A stretch of DNA of 36,304 nt, taken from Alphaproteobacteria bacterium. Lineage in GTDB: Bacteria; Pseudomonadota; Alphaproteobacteria; SMXQ01. The DNA lies in contig JAURLI010000073.1 in NCBI GenBank assembly GCA_030831315.1, positions 1 to 36,304 of the forward strand, given 5' to 3'. Positions 1 through 8,150 of this stretch are shown here, in pieces; positions within the stretch are counted from its first letter, which is position 1, and each line of letters opens with the position of its first letter. The position numbers were made by a program, and so were the translations under genes. The notes beneath the pieces are model-generated. The model worked only from the letters and a program-made list of their open reading frames with translations. It made no database searches and was not told where the DNA came from.

Positions 1-702
1 CGCCGTCACATGCATCTCTATGGCACGACGCGCGACCAGTTCGGCGCCATCGCGGTTGCCTTCCGCGAACATGCGCTGCACAACCCCGAAGCGATGATGA
101 AAAAGCCGCTGACGGTCGATGACTATCGCGCCGCGCGCATGATCGTCGAACCTTTCGGCCTGCTCGATTGTTCGCTGCGCTCCGACGGCGCCGGCGCGAT
201 GATCGTGACGACGCGCGAAAGGGCCAAGGACCTGCGCCGCAAGCCTGTGCTGGTGAAGGGTTTCGGTACCCACAACAACCTCAAGGGCTGGTTCGCCGAC
301 GACAACATGGTGAACACCGCCGCCGGACCGTCCTCGGCCCGCGCCTATGCGATGGCCGGCATCGGGCCGGGCGACATCGACTGCGCGCAGATCTACGACT
401 GTTTCACCTACATGGTGCTGACACAGCTCGAGGACTACGGTTTCTGCAAGAAAGGCGAAGGTGGCCCGTTCGTCGCCTCCGGCGCGCTCAAGCTCGGCGG
501 CGGCCTACCCACCAACACATCGGGCGGGCAGCTTTCCGAAGCCCATTGCGAGGGCGTGCTGCAGATCGTCGAAGGCGTGCGCCAGCTGCAGGGCATCTAC
601 GGCGCCGACCGCCAGGTCAAGGATGCCGAAACCTGCATCGTGTCCGGCCACGGCGGCAACACCGTCTGTCATTCCACCCTCATCCTGGGGACCGCAACAT
701 GA
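1..702 (+). CDS. Thiolase-like protein, C-terminal part (5' end outside window)
   Basis: The reading frame is open from base 1 (Arg-Arg-His before the first Met at 10), so the N-terminal half lies outside the window. About 233 residues are visible, against roughly 390 for a full thiolase. The piece matches the C-terminal half of SCP2-type thiolases: an AxGIGPGDID-like stretch, then GGGLPTNTSGG followed by SEAH, and a closing VSGHGGN. The classical GHPxGA loop is replaced by NTSGG..SEAH, which is usual in the lipid-transfer/SCP2-like subgroup paired with OB-fold proteins. Such pairs act on acyl-CoA substrates, for example in steroid or side-chain catabolism; the substrate here is unknown. The stop codon overlaps the next gene's start (ATGA), so the two are co-translated. 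Confidence 0.88.
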   Translation, partial: RRHMHLYGTTRDQFGAIAVAFREHALHNPEAMMKKPLTVDDYRAARMIVEPFGLLDCSLRSDGAGAMIVTTRERAKDLRRKPVLVKGFGTHNNLKGWFADDNMVNTAAGPSSARAYAMAGIGPGDIDCAQIYDCFTYMVLTQLEDYGFCKKGEGGPFVASGALKLGGGLPTNTSGGQLSEAHCEGVLQIVEGVRQLQGIYGADRQVKDAETCIVSGHGGNTVCHSTLILGTAT

Positions 703-1106
703 GCGAATACCTGAAGCCCCTGCCGCGGCCGTCGGCAGAATCGAAGCCTTACTGGGATGCGGCCCGCGAACACCGGCTGGTGGTGCAGAAGTGCAATACC
801 TGCGGCGAATTCTGGTTCCCGCCGTCCCAGCGCTGCGCCCATTGCCTGTCGGACGATCACGCCTGGACCGCAGTGAAGGGCACCGGCAAGGTGTTCAGCT
901 TCGTCACCTACCAGCGCCTCTACCACAAGGGCTGGGACGGCGAGGTCCCCTACGTGGTCGCCGTGATCGAACTGGACGAAGGCCCGCGCATGCTCAGCGC
1001 CGTGGTCGGCATCCCGCCGGAAAAGGTCGCCTGCGACATGGCGGTGAAGGTCGTTTTCGACGACGTCACCCCTGACGCGACCCTGCCAAAATTTACGCCC
1101 GTCTAA
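699..1106 (+). CDS. Zn-ribbon/OB-fold protein (DUF35 family), thiolase partner
   Basis: The 135-residue protein starts at the ATG overlapping the thiolase stop (ATGA). Near the N-terminus it has a rubredoxin-like zinc ribbon, CNTCGEFWFPPSQRCAHC, giving two CxxC pairs, followed by an OB-fold with the family motif GxGKVFSFVTY. Proteins of this family form complexes with SCP2-type thiolases or hydratases and bind CoA or acyl-CoA. The direct coupling to the thiolase-like gene supports that role. Size and motif order are normal for the family. It probably ends this short operon, since an AT-rich regulatory gap follows. Confidence 0.93.
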   Translation: MSEYLKPLPRPSAESKPYWDAAREHRLVVQKCNTCGEFWFPPSQRCAHCLSDDHAWTAVKGTGKVFSFVTYQRLYHKGWDGEVPYVVAVIELDEGPRMLSAVVGIPPEKVACDMAVKVVFDDVTPDATLPKFTPV

Positions 1107-1174
1107 CGTAAAATATAAAAAATCACATATTTTTCGCGGCCTTACATAACCACTTGGAATTCCTATACCTTCGT

Positions 1175-1206
1175 GAATATTACCGTTGCGAAGGGTGGTA
1201 ATGTTC
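1175..1206. promoter_or_regulatory. Inverted repeat upstream of LysR gene, candidate operator
   Basis: GAATATTACC at 1175-1184 is mirrored by GGTAATGTTC at 1197-1206 with a 12-base spacer and one mismatch per arm of ten. It lies in an AT-rich stretch about 45 bases before the regulator's GTG start. ATTACC-N12-GGTAAT fits the dyad geometry of LysR-type binding sites, so autoregulation is plausible. No footprint or second copy upstream of 2301 was found by eye. Confidence 0.4.
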
Positions 1207-1251
1207 GCCATATTAATAAAAAAAATACACATATTCCCAGGGAGAAAATCG

Positions 1252-2169
1252 GTGGATGACCTCAACGAAATCGCAATTTATGCGCGCGTGGTGGAACGAA
1301 AGAGCTTTTCCGCCGCCGCCAAGGACCTGCACCTGTCACCATCCGTCGTGTCCAAGCGTGTCACCGCGCTCGAGGAGCGACTGGGCGTGCTGCTGCTCAA
1401 CCGCTCGACGCGCCGGCTGTCGCTGACCGAGGCAGGCAACCAATTCTATCGCCGCTGCGCCAAGGCCCTTGGCGACATCAATCTCGCCGCAGGCGAAGCC
1501 GCCGCCATGTCGGAAAAGGCAACCGGACTGGTGCGCGTCTATTCGACGCTGGGCGTGGGCCTGCGCACGATCGCCGAAGGCATCATCGCCTTTGGTGTGC
1601 AACATCCCGAGGTTTCGGTGGAACTGATGATCGGCACCGATCCGGTCAACCTGATCGAGCACGGCATCGACGTCGTCATCCGCAGCGCCGACCTGCGCGA
1701 CGCCAGCATCGAATCGCGACAGCTCATGCCGATCAATTACCACATCGTCGGGGCGCCCGAATACTTCGAGGAGCACGGCAAGCCGGGCACGCCGCACGAC
1801 CTCGTTCATCACAACTGCCTGTTGCATCAGGGCCGTCGCGTGCCGAACGAATGGACCTTCAACGGCCCCACCGGCCCCTATACGGTCCGCGTCGGCGGGT
1901 CGTTTTCGACCAATTCGGGGGCGGTCCTGCAGGCAGCCGCACTGAAGGGCATCGGCATCTGCCACCTGCCCGGTTACACGGTGCGCGACCACCTGCGCGC
2001 GGGGAGGCTGATTTCGATTTTCGACGGCCAGCACTCCTCCGACCGCTGCCTGCGGGCCTTCTATACCCGCACGCGTTTCCCGCAGCCCAAGGTCGTGATG
2101 CTGCTCGATTTCCTGCAGAATTACATGGTCGAGGCCGAAGGTCAGCCGCGCAAGGCCGCCAACGGCTGA
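1252..2169 (+). CDS. LysR-family transcriptional regulator
   Basis: I chose the GTG at 1252 because a GGGAG ribosome site at 1240-1244 sits seven bases upstream and translation then begins at the usual LTTR N-terminus (V/M-DDLNEIAIYARVVE). The longer ATG at 1186 would add 22 lysine/isoleucine-rich residues with no family counterpart. The 305-residue protein has the winged HTH (SFSAAAKDLHLSPSVVSKRV, then LLNRSTRRLSLTEAG) and a LysR substrate domain from about residue 90. This length is normal. Position suggests it controls the downstream run beginning at 2301, the upstream thiolase pair, or both. The inducer cannot be told from sequence. Confidence 0.93.
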   Translation: MDDLNEIAIYARVVERKSFSAAAKDLHLSPSVVSKRVTALEERLGVLLLNRSTRRLSLTEAGNQFYRRCAKALGDINLAAGEAAAMSEKATGLVRVYSTLGVGLRTIAEGIIAFGVQHPEVSVELMIGTDPVNLIEHGIDVVIRSADLRDASIESRQLMPINYHIVGAPEYFEEHGKPGTPHDLVHHNCLLHQGRRVPNEWTFNGPTGPYTVRVGGSFSTNSGAVLQAAALKGIGICHLPGYTVRDHLRAGRLISIFDGQHSSDRCLRAFYTRTRFPQPKVVMLLDFLQNYMVEAEGQPRKAANG

Positions 2170-2174
2170 CAGGG

Positions 2175-2207
2175 GTCTCTGTTTGCCCCAACCGGGCAAA
2201 TAGAGAC
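2175..2207 (+). terminator. Strong 14-bp hairpin after LysR gene
   Basis: GTCTCTGTTTGCCC (2175-2188) pairs with GGGCAAATAGAGAC (2194-2207) around a five-base loop, with only one G-U pair. It starts five bases after the LysR stop and is followed by TTTCAC, a short imperfect U tract. It probably ends the regulator transcript. Because the dyad lies about 95 bases before the next gene it could also be a protein-binding site. Confidence 0.6.
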
Positions 2208-2300
2208 TTTCACAAATAACAGGTTCCGGCCACCGTCCCGGCGGCGGTATCCTGCTTAAAACGCGGCAAAAAACCGCAGCCTGGGGAAGGCGAGCCGGCC

Positions 2301-3104
2301 ATGATCGACGGATTTTCGCATATCGTCCTGCATGTCACGGACCTTGACCGGTCCGAGGCGTTCTATCGTGACGTTTTCGGCCTCGACGTCATCGGCCGAG
2401 ATCTCGTCGCCGACGAGGGGCGCAATTCGCTGCTGGGCACCAATACCCGCCAGCGCGTCCTCTTGGTCGAGGTGCCTGAAGTCGTCGCCATCCGCCCCAA
2501 CTCATCCTCCATCCATCACGCCTGGCTGCTGACAATCGACGAATTCGAGCGCGCCAAGGACCGCTTTGCTGCGGCCGGATTCGACATCAACGACAGCCGC
2601 GCCCAGTTCCGCGCGCGTGGCGAGAATTCCGTCGATATCTTCGACCCCGACGGACATCGCTTCCAGGTGCAGGCCTACAGCCCAGCCGCGACCGAGGTCA
2701 TCAAGGAAAACACCGGCCCCATCGCCTGTGGCCACATGGACGATTACGCGGTCGGCGCGGTAAAGGCCTTCGTCAAGGGCAAGTTCTTCCTCGTCCGGAT
2801 CGAGGAAGGCTTCCTCGCCGTGTCGCGCTGGTGCACTCACATGAACGGCCTCTTGTCGTGGAAACAGGAGCACTGGCATTTCTACTGTCCGATGCATGGC
2901 GCCATGTTCAACCGCAAGGGAGAATCGCTCCCCTGTTCGCGCCCCTGCCCGACCCTTCGCCTGCACCCGGTCACCATCGGGGCCGACGGCACCATCACCG
3001 TCGATCCCGACACCGCCATCCGGCGCGACGGCTTCGACCCCGCCCAGGTCGTGCCCGCGAAGGCGGGCGCATCAAGCCGTTTCCCCGAAACGGCGCTTTG
3101 CTGA
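2301..3104 (+). CDS. VOC (glyoxalase/dioxygenase)-Rieske [2Fe-2S] fusion protein 1
   Basis: The protein has 267 residues. Residues 1-127 form one VOC domain (FSHIVLHVTDLDRSEAFY start, DPDG turn near 115). Residues about 140-235 form a Rieske ferredoxin domain with CxH at C178/H180, a 15-residue spacer and CxxH at C196/H199, exactly the [2Fe-2S] ligand pattern. In the VOC part the expected metal ligands are H7, H73 and a Glu; the third position is Gln122, so the usual 2-His-1-Glu site is altered. By family, VOC domains include extradiol dioxygenases and glyoxalases, and Rieske domains carry electrons; a self-contained redox enzyme is an inference. A paralogue lies at 7291-8148. A VOC gene follows after 12 bases. 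Confidence 0.88.
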   Translation: MIDGFSHIVLHVTDLDRSEAFYRDVFGLDVIGRDLVADEGRNSLLGTNTRQRVLLVEVPEVVAIRPNSSSIHHAWLLTIDEFERAKDRFAAAGFDINDSRAQFRARGENSVDIFDPDGHRFQVQAYSPAATEVIKENTGPIACGHMDDYAVGAVKAFVKGKFFLVRIEEGFLAVSRWCTHMNGLLSWKQEHWHFYCPMHGAMFNRKGESLPCSRPCPTLRLHPVTIGADGTITVDPDTAIRRDGFDPAQVVPAKAGASSRFPETALC

Positions 3105-3116
3105 AACGGAGCCCCC

Positions 3117-3584
3117 ATGGCCGATGTAGAAACCCTGTCCCACTCCGGCATATCCGTTCACGATCTGAAGGAAGCGGAGGACTTCTACTGCGGCATCCTT
3201 GGCGCCCAGGTCCACGGCGCGGTCAATTTCGTGACCGAGGACACCCTGAAGGGACGCTCCGTGCACCAGAGCTATACCCTCGGCGATTTCCTCTTCGCCC
3301 TCGTGCTGGCGCCCGATTTCATGCCGATGCCGCCTGCGGACAAGCTGATGGGCGTCAACGGCTTTCGCCATGCCTTCGCCGTGCGCCACGCCGACTTCGA
3401 CGCGACGATCGCGCGCCTCAAGGCCGCGGGCGTTCCGTTCAAGGGGCCGGTCGGCCATCCGGACAAAGGGCCCTTCGGCGAATCGGTCTATTTCAAGGAC
3501 CCGAGCGGTAATTTCCTCGAGCTTCTGTGGCGGCGCGACGAAAACGTCGACTACGCCAAGGCGCCGCAACTGGACGTCGGCTGA
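3117..3584 (+). CDS. Single-domain VOC protein, extradiol dioxygenase/glyoxalase-like (copy 1)
   Basis: This 155-residue protein begins at an ATG preceded by CGGAG. It has paired beta-alpha-beta-beta-beta modules typical of the VOC superfamily. The likely metal triad is complete: H9 in LSHSGISVHD, H85 in FRHAFAV and E135 in DPSGNFLELLW. That makes it a candidate Fe(II)- or Mn(II)-dependent ring-cleavage or related enzyme, though the substrate cannot be assigned. It follows the VOC-Rieske gene closely and has a close, nearly gap-free paralogue at 8151-8630 behind the second VOC-Rieske gene. The conserved pairing suggests the two proteins work together. Confidence 0.88.
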   Translation: MADVETLSHSGISVHDLKEAEDFYCGILGAQVHGAVNFVTEDTLKGRSVHQSYTLGDFLFALVLAPDFMPMPPADKLMGVNGFRHAFAVRHADFDATIARLKAAGVPFKGPVGHPDKGPFGESVYFKDPSGNFLELLWRRDENVDYAKAPQLDVG

Positions 3585-3592
3585 GACGGGAC

Positions 3593-4522
3593 ATGGACGC
3601 AAGCCTCGACAAGCAAAAGACCGGGCTGACCGCAAAAGCGCTCTCGCACCTCGTGATAGAGGTCGACGACCTCGCGGTCGGCGGTTTCTATCGCGATGTC
3701 CTGGGCTTTGCGCCGCTTGGCAGCGACATGATCGGGAACTGTGGCGCTTCGGTAACGCTCGGCGCGGCGAACGGTGGCCTTCTCGTTCTCTCCAGGCGCG
3801 ACGATCGCCCAGATTGCTCGGCAACCGGCGTCCACCAGGCCTATGCCGTCGGCAAGGCGGCGCGCGCGACGATCGCCGCCGCCCTGAAAGATCGCGGCAT
3901 CGCAGTCCATACCTACAAGGAAGACCGACCGGCAGAGGAAGCCGATAATTTCTATTTCGCCGATCCCGCCGGCAACCGCGTGCAGATCGTCGCCCGCGAT
4001 GATGCCGCCGGTCGCCCGCCCACCCTCGATCACGCAGCCGTGCAGGTCGCCAACATGTGGTGGGCCGAAGTTTTCTATACACAGACACTCGGCTGCGCCG
4101 TCGAACATCGGGTCGGCTGGAAAACCACCGACTACGCCCGCGCCCAGTTATGGGCGGACGGCAAGGAAGACATGGCGCCCGGCACGCGGCGGCTCGACCA
4201 GCGCTATTCGTCCATCGTCAACAAGAAGGCGATGCCGCGCGTCAACCTGCAGATCTACCTGCGCATGGGCGCGGTTCCCTTCGCGGTCTATCTCGCCAAC
4301 CAGCATTTCCAGGAACCCCCGGAAAACATGCTGGCAGGTACGCCGCGCGCCGGTTTCTCGGTGACGAACGAGACACTCGACAACACGGCGCGCATCCTCG
4401 ATGCGGCTCGCTGGCCGCAGCATGGCCCTGTCCTTATTGGCGAAGGCCCGATCGCACGCGCGCTTTATTTCAAGGACCCGGGCGGGAACTTCATCGAGCT
4501 TGCCGTGCGCCGGGAAAACTGA
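3593..4522 (+). CDS. Tandem two-domain VOC protein
   Basis: I chose the ATG at 3593, eight bases after the previous stop with GACGGG upstream; it gives 309 residues. Two VOC domains are visible. Domain 1 (about 15-135) has LSHLVIEVDD, H81 and DPAGNRVQ, again with Gln131 where Glu is usual. Domain 2 (about 143-306) has LDHAAVQV with H147 and DPGGNFIEL with E302, but the middle His is not obvious (PRAGFSV). Two-domain VOC proteins include type I extradiol dioxygenases, which keep only one active site, so partial loss is not surprising. Function is uncertain; the gene sits in the apparent VOC operon. Confidence 0.85.
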   Translation: MDASLDKQKTGLTAKALSHLVIEVDDLAVGGFYRDVLGFAPLGSDMIGNCGASVTLGAANGGLLVLSRRDDRPDCSATGVHQAYAVGKAARATIAAALKDRGIAVHTYKEDRPAEEADNFYFADPAGNRVQIVARDDAAGRPPTLDHAAVQVANMWWAEVFYTQTLGCAVEHRVGWKTTDYARAQLWADGKEDMAPGTRRLDQRYSSIVNKKAMPRVNLQIYLRMGAVPFAVYLANQHFQEPPENMLAGTPRAGFSVTNETLDNTARILDAARWPQHGPVLIGEGPIARALYFKDPGGNFIELAVRREN

Positions 4523-4568
4523 ACCAACGAACCACAAAAACCCCACAGGGAACGCCAAGAGAGAAAAA

Positions 4569-5789
4569 ATGACAAAGCTTCATGAGTACCCCCGCTTCTC
4601 CATCGCCGAACGCGACCGTCGCTGGCAGGTCGTGCGCACCGCCATGGCCGCCCAGGGCATCGACGTCATCGTCTGCCCCAACAACACCGGCCACTCGACC
4701 GATTTTCAGGCCAACTGCCGGTGGCTGAGCCACGTCGGCGGCGGCGGCGATGCCGATATCGCCGTGGTGTTCCCGCTCAACGGCGACATAACCGCCATCG
4801 CCACCTCGGCCGCACCGCGCTGGCCTACGGTGCAGGACTGGACGCTGGACGTGCGCGAGGCCCGGCGCAATTACGGCAAGGTCGCGGTCGAGCGCCTGAA
4901 GGAACTGGGCGTCGAGAACGGCGTCATCGGCATCACCGGGCTCGGCGAGATCGGCGGCACGCGCACGCCCGAAGGCACCGTCGGCCTCGGCTTCTGGCGC
5001 CAGATCCGGGAAACCTTTCCCAAGGCAAAGCTCGTCGACGCCTCCTCCATCCTCGTCGAAGCCCGCTACATCAAGAGCGACGAAGAAGTCGCCGCCCTGC
5101 AGAAGTCGATGGACATCATCGAGGAAGGCATCAAGGCGAAGATCGCGACCGCGCGCGCCGGCGTAAAGGACTGGGAAGTCTGGGCCGCCGCCCAGTACGG
5201 CATGATGAAGAACGGCTCCGAAATCCCCGTGCACTGCAACTGGATTTCCGGGCCCAATGACGTACGTACCCTGACGCGCCCGTCCCATCGCATTCTCCAG
5301 CGTGGTGATCTGATCATCAACGAGTTGGAAGCGAACTGGATGGGTTACCGCTCACAGGCGGTCCAGCCCGTCTTCGTCGAAGTGGCCGATCCCGTGCATC
5401 TCGAACTGATCAAGGTGCAGCGCGAGGTGTTCCAGAAAATCGCCGAAATGCTGCGTCCCGGCATTACCGTGAGGGAGCTTTCCGAGGCGACCCGCGCCGC
5501 CGGTGAAAAGGCCGCGCCCAAGACCGGGCCTGCGGCAGGTGCCGTCTGCGGCCTGACCATGCATGGCCGTGGCGCCGGCGACGATGGCCCGATCATCACC
5601 AACCATGCCCGCGATCCCGAGCAGCTTGCGACCGTGATGAAGGAAAACATGGTCTTCATCTTCAAGCCCCACGCCCAGACGGCGGAACGGACGCATATCA
5701 GCACCTGGGGCGATACCATCGTGGTGACGCCCAAGGGGGCGAAGCGCATGGGCAAGCGCCCGCACGATCTCGCGATCGCGGGCGCCTGA
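4569..5789 (+). CDS. M24-family (creatinase/Xaa-Pro peptidase-like) protein with altered metal site
   Basis: The 406-residue protein starts at an ATG after AGAGAGAAAAA. It has a creatinase N-terminal domain (to about 160) and a pita-bread domain with SGPND, RPSHRILQRGD and MHGRGAG. In metal-dependent M24 enzymes the GD segment is followed by two Asp ligands and the protein ends with a Glu in an EDT motif. Here the corresponding parts read INELEANWMGYRSQ and WGDTIVVT, so several metal ligands are replaced. Creatinase itself works without metal, so an amidinohydrolase- or hydrolase-like activity on a small substrate is more likely than a peptidase. It lies between the VOC genes and the first binding-protein gene, as part of the same run. 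Confidence 0.85.
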   Translation: MTKLHEYPRFSIAERDRRWQVVRTAMAAQGIDVIVCPNNTGHSTDFQANCRWLSHVGGGGDADIAVVFPLNGDITAIATSAAPRWPTVQDWTLDVREARRNYGKVAVERLKELGVENGVIGITGLGEIGGTRTPEGTVGLGFWRQIRETFPKAKLVDASSILVEARYIKSDEEVAALQKSMDIIEEGIKAKIATARAGVKDWEVWAAAQYGMMKNGSEIPVHCNWISGPNDVRTLTRPSHRILQRGDLIINELEANWMGYRSQAVQPVFVEVADPVHLELIKVQREVFQKIAEMLRPGITVRELSEATRAAGEKAAPKTGPAAGAVCGLTMHGRGAGDDGPIITNHARDPEQLATVMKENMVFIFKPHAQTAERTHISTWGDTIVVTPKGAKRMGKRPHDLAIAGA

Positions 5790-5897
5790 GGCAAACCGGC
5801 GGCGCGCGTCGCACGACCGGAGAAAAAAGTATCAGGCGTAGCCGATGCCGCCGCGTCCTGCGGTGGCCGACGACAACCTTGATGAAGGGAGCGCATC

Positions 5898-7271
5898 ATG
5901 ACCCCGATGACCCGACTTGCCCCGGCGCTGGCGGCGCTTGGCCTGATTACCGGCGCCGCAACGGCATCGGCCGCGGACCTGCCCGCCTCGACGAAGGCGA
6001 TCCTTGCCGAAACCAAGCTGCCGGAATCCATCCTGTCCGGCCTCGACAAGGAGCTCGAGGTTCCCGCCGCATGGATGGACGAGGCGAAGGCGCGCAAGAA
6101 GCTCTCCATCGTATCGACCTGGGACAACAACCAGTTCCGCAAGATGGTTGCCCCCTTCAAGGAGCGCTACCCGTTCCTGGACATCACCTACGCGCGCTCG
6201 TCCTATAACCAGCGGGTGGTGCGCACCCTGATCGCCTGGAAAGAAGGCCGGCGGCTGACCGACATCATCACCGGCTTCGGCGGCGGCTATTTTCTGTTCA
6301 AGGAAGCCGACGCGCTGGAAGACATGCGCGACATCCCGGGCTTCCGCAACAACGTGCCCGCGAACATGCGCGATGCCGAAGGCAACTGGGTCGGCCAGCG
6401 CCTGCGCTACTGGTGCATGTCCTACAACACCAACATGGTGAAGAAGGCGGACCTCCCCAAAACATGGGAGGACCTGCTGACCAATGCCGCCTGGCACGGC
6501 AACAAGATCGGCCTCGTCAACCGGCCACAGCTCTGGCTCCTGATGCTATGGGGCGACAAGGGCGCCGACTGGACCAAGCGCTACATGAAGGACTTCCTCG
6601 AAAAGACGAAGCCGCAGATGCGCAAGGAAGGCACCAATGCCATGGTGGCGCTGACCGTGGCCGGCGAATTCCAGGCGTCCCTGCCGTCGGCCGCCTATCG
6701 CACCAAGCAGTATCTCGACAAAGGCGCGCCAATCAGCTGGCACTGCCCGGAACCGGTGCCGCTCGCGGTTTCGGAAATGGGGATCGTCAAGGGCACGCCC
6801 AACACGGCAGCAGCCAAGATATTCACCAACTGGTTCCTGTCGAAAGAAGGCCAGATCGCGCAATACGCGGCCGACCAGGCCCCACCCGTGCACAAGGATT
6901 TGCAGACCCGCGAGTTCCTCGCCTTCCCTGACGAGATCATCGGCAAGAAGATCGCCTTCCGCGGTCCCGAAGCCGAAGAAGTGACCAAGGAGGTTTTCGC
7001 CAACTGGGATGCCCTGTGGAAGGCCAACGCCGGCGAGGACAAGACCACGCTGTTCAAGGTGACGGCGAAGCTCGATGCCGTGAAGCAGCGCGGACGCACC
7101 ATTTCCTTCAAACGCGAGGGCAAGACCCAGGAGCTTCAGGTTTCGGGCAGCCGCACCAAGCTGACGATCGCCGGCAAGAAGGAAAGCCGCAGCAAGCTCA
7201 AAGCCGGCATGACCTGCGAAATCGAGGGACCCGAAAACGGGCCCGAAGCAACCGTAGTTACCTGCAAGTAA
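5898..7271 (+). CDS. ABC transporter periplasmic binding protein 1 (iron(III)/AfuA-like family) with extra C-terminal domain
   Basis: The protein has 457 residues and starts at an ATG with GAAGGGAG upstream. A Sec signal peptide (ATASA-AD) is followed by a class-1 periplasmic binding fold of the AfuA/FbpA type: SIVSTWDNNQFRKMV, FKERYP, GRRLTDII, then WCMSYNT, and LPKTWEDLL. After about residue 390 there is an extra domain of about 65 residues with VSGSRT, LKAGMTC and a terminal TCK; it is also present on the proteins at 8717, 10307 and on the unrelated TctC-type protein at 25731. The ligand is unknown; the catabolic context makes an organic substrate as likely as iron. Two binding-protein paralogues follow further downstream. 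Confidence 0.9.
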   Translation: MTPMTRLAPALAALGLITGAATASAADLPASTKAILAETKLPESILSGLDKELEVPAAWMDEAKARKKLSIVSTWDNNQFRKMVAPFKERYPFLDITYARSSYNQRVVRTLIAWKEGRRLTDIITGFGGGYFLFKEADALEDMRDIPGFRNNVPANMRDAEGNWVGQRLRYWCMSYNTNMVKKADLPKTWEDLLTNAAWHGNKIGLVNRPQLWLLMLWGDKGADWTKRYMKDFLEKTKPQMRKEGTNAMVALTVAGEFQASLPSAAYRTKQYLDKGAPISWHCPEPVPLAVSEMGIVKGTPNTAAAKIFTNWFLSKEGQIAQYAADQAPPVHKDLQTREFLAFPDEIIGKKIAFRGPEAEEVTKEVFANWDALWKANAGEDKTTLFKVTAKLDAVKQRGRTISFKREGKTQELQVSGSRTKLTIAGKKESRSKLKAGMTCEIEGPENGPEATVVTCK

Positions 7272-7290
7272 GCGAACGGGAGAAACATAG

Positions 7291-8148
7291 ATGGCGCTCA
7301 ACGGCGCGTTTTCGCATCTGGTGGTTGAATGCGCGGACCTTGAAAAGTCCGAGGCCTTCTACCGCGACGTGATCGGACTTGATGTTGTCGGCCGCAACCT
7401 CGTCGCCGACAACCGGCCCAACTCGTTGCTTGCCACCAACACCCGCCAGCGCCTGCTGCTGGTCGAAACCGGCGAGGTGCCCCCCTATCCGGGTTCGGGC
7501 GGCTCGATCCACCACGCCTGGCTCCTGACTATCGAGCAGTTCAAGGCAGCGCGCGACCGGCTGGAAGCGGCGGGCTTTTCCAGCGGCATCGATCCCCGCC
7601 AGAGCTTCCGCGCCGTCGGCGAATACAACATGGACATCCATGACCCTGACGGCAACCGCTTCCAGATCCAGGCCTTCGGCGAGGAAGGTACCGAGATCCT
7701 GCGTTCGGGCGCGGGCACGGTCATGATGGGACACATGGACGACTTTGCCGTCGGCAGCGTCACCCACAACCGCAAGGGTCGCTTTTTCCTGGTGCGGGAA
7801 GACGAAGGCTTCCTCGCCGTGTCGTCGTGGTGCACCCACAAGAACGGGCTCACGATCTGGCAGAAGGAAAGCTGGCACTTCTACTGCCCGTTCCACGGCG
7901 CCAAGTACGACCGCAAGGGATGCTACGTCGGACACATGGGCTGCCAGCCGATGCGCCTGCACCCGATGCAGATCGACGCGCTCGGCCAGGTGGTGGTCGA
8001 TACCAACCGGTTTTTTGGCCGCAGCGGCTTCGAAGCCGCGCAGGCGGTGCCGGCTGAGCCCGGCGGAAAATTCGACGAGACGGGCCTGACCGAACTGCCC
8101 GCCTGCGACGAAAAAGAAGTACGCGAACGCGCAAAGACAGGGGGCTGA
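7291..8148 (+). CDS. VOC-Rieske [2Fe-2S] fusion protein 2
   Basis: This 285-residue paralogue of the 2301 gene keeps the same order. The VOC domain (1-130) has FSHLVVE (H9), SIHHAWLL (H74/H75) and DPDGNRFQ with Gln125 in the third ligand position. The Rieske domain (about 143-240) has C181-x-H183, a 15-residue spacer and C199-x2-H202. The C-terminal tail is longer and charged (ACDEKEVRERAKTGG). It starts at an ATG after ACGGGAG, 19 bases after binding protein 1, and stops two bases before the next VOC gene. The retained Gln and Rieske ligands in both copies argue for a real shared function rather than decay. Confidence 0.88.
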   Translation: MALNGAFSHLVVECADLEKSEAFYRDVIGLDVVGRNLVADNRPNSLLATNTRQRLLLVETGEVPPYPGSGGSIHHAWLLTIEQFKAARDRLEAAGFSSGIDPRQSFRAVGEYNMDIHDPDGNRFQIQAFGEEGTEILRSGAGTVMMGHMDDFAVGSVTHNRKGRFFLVREDEGFLAVSSWCTHKNGLTIWQKESWHFYCPFHGAKYDRKGCYVGHMGCQPMRLHPMQIDALGQVVVDTNRFFGRSGFEAAQAVPAEPGGKFDETGLTELPACDEKEVRERAKTGG

Positions 8149-8150
8149 TC

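Noticed and set aside
3051-3094. VVPAKAG-coding palindrome and a GCCGTTTC/GAAACGGC hairpin at the end of VOC-Rieske 1
   Set aside because: GCCCGC-GAAG-GCGGGC resembles alphaproteobacterial repeat elements, but the paralogue has AQAVPAEPGG at the same place, so the residues look native.
4569-5789. DMSP lyase DddP, which is also M24-like
   Set aside because: DddP depends on Asp/Glu/His metal ligands that are replaced here, so I kept a general M24/creatinase-like call.
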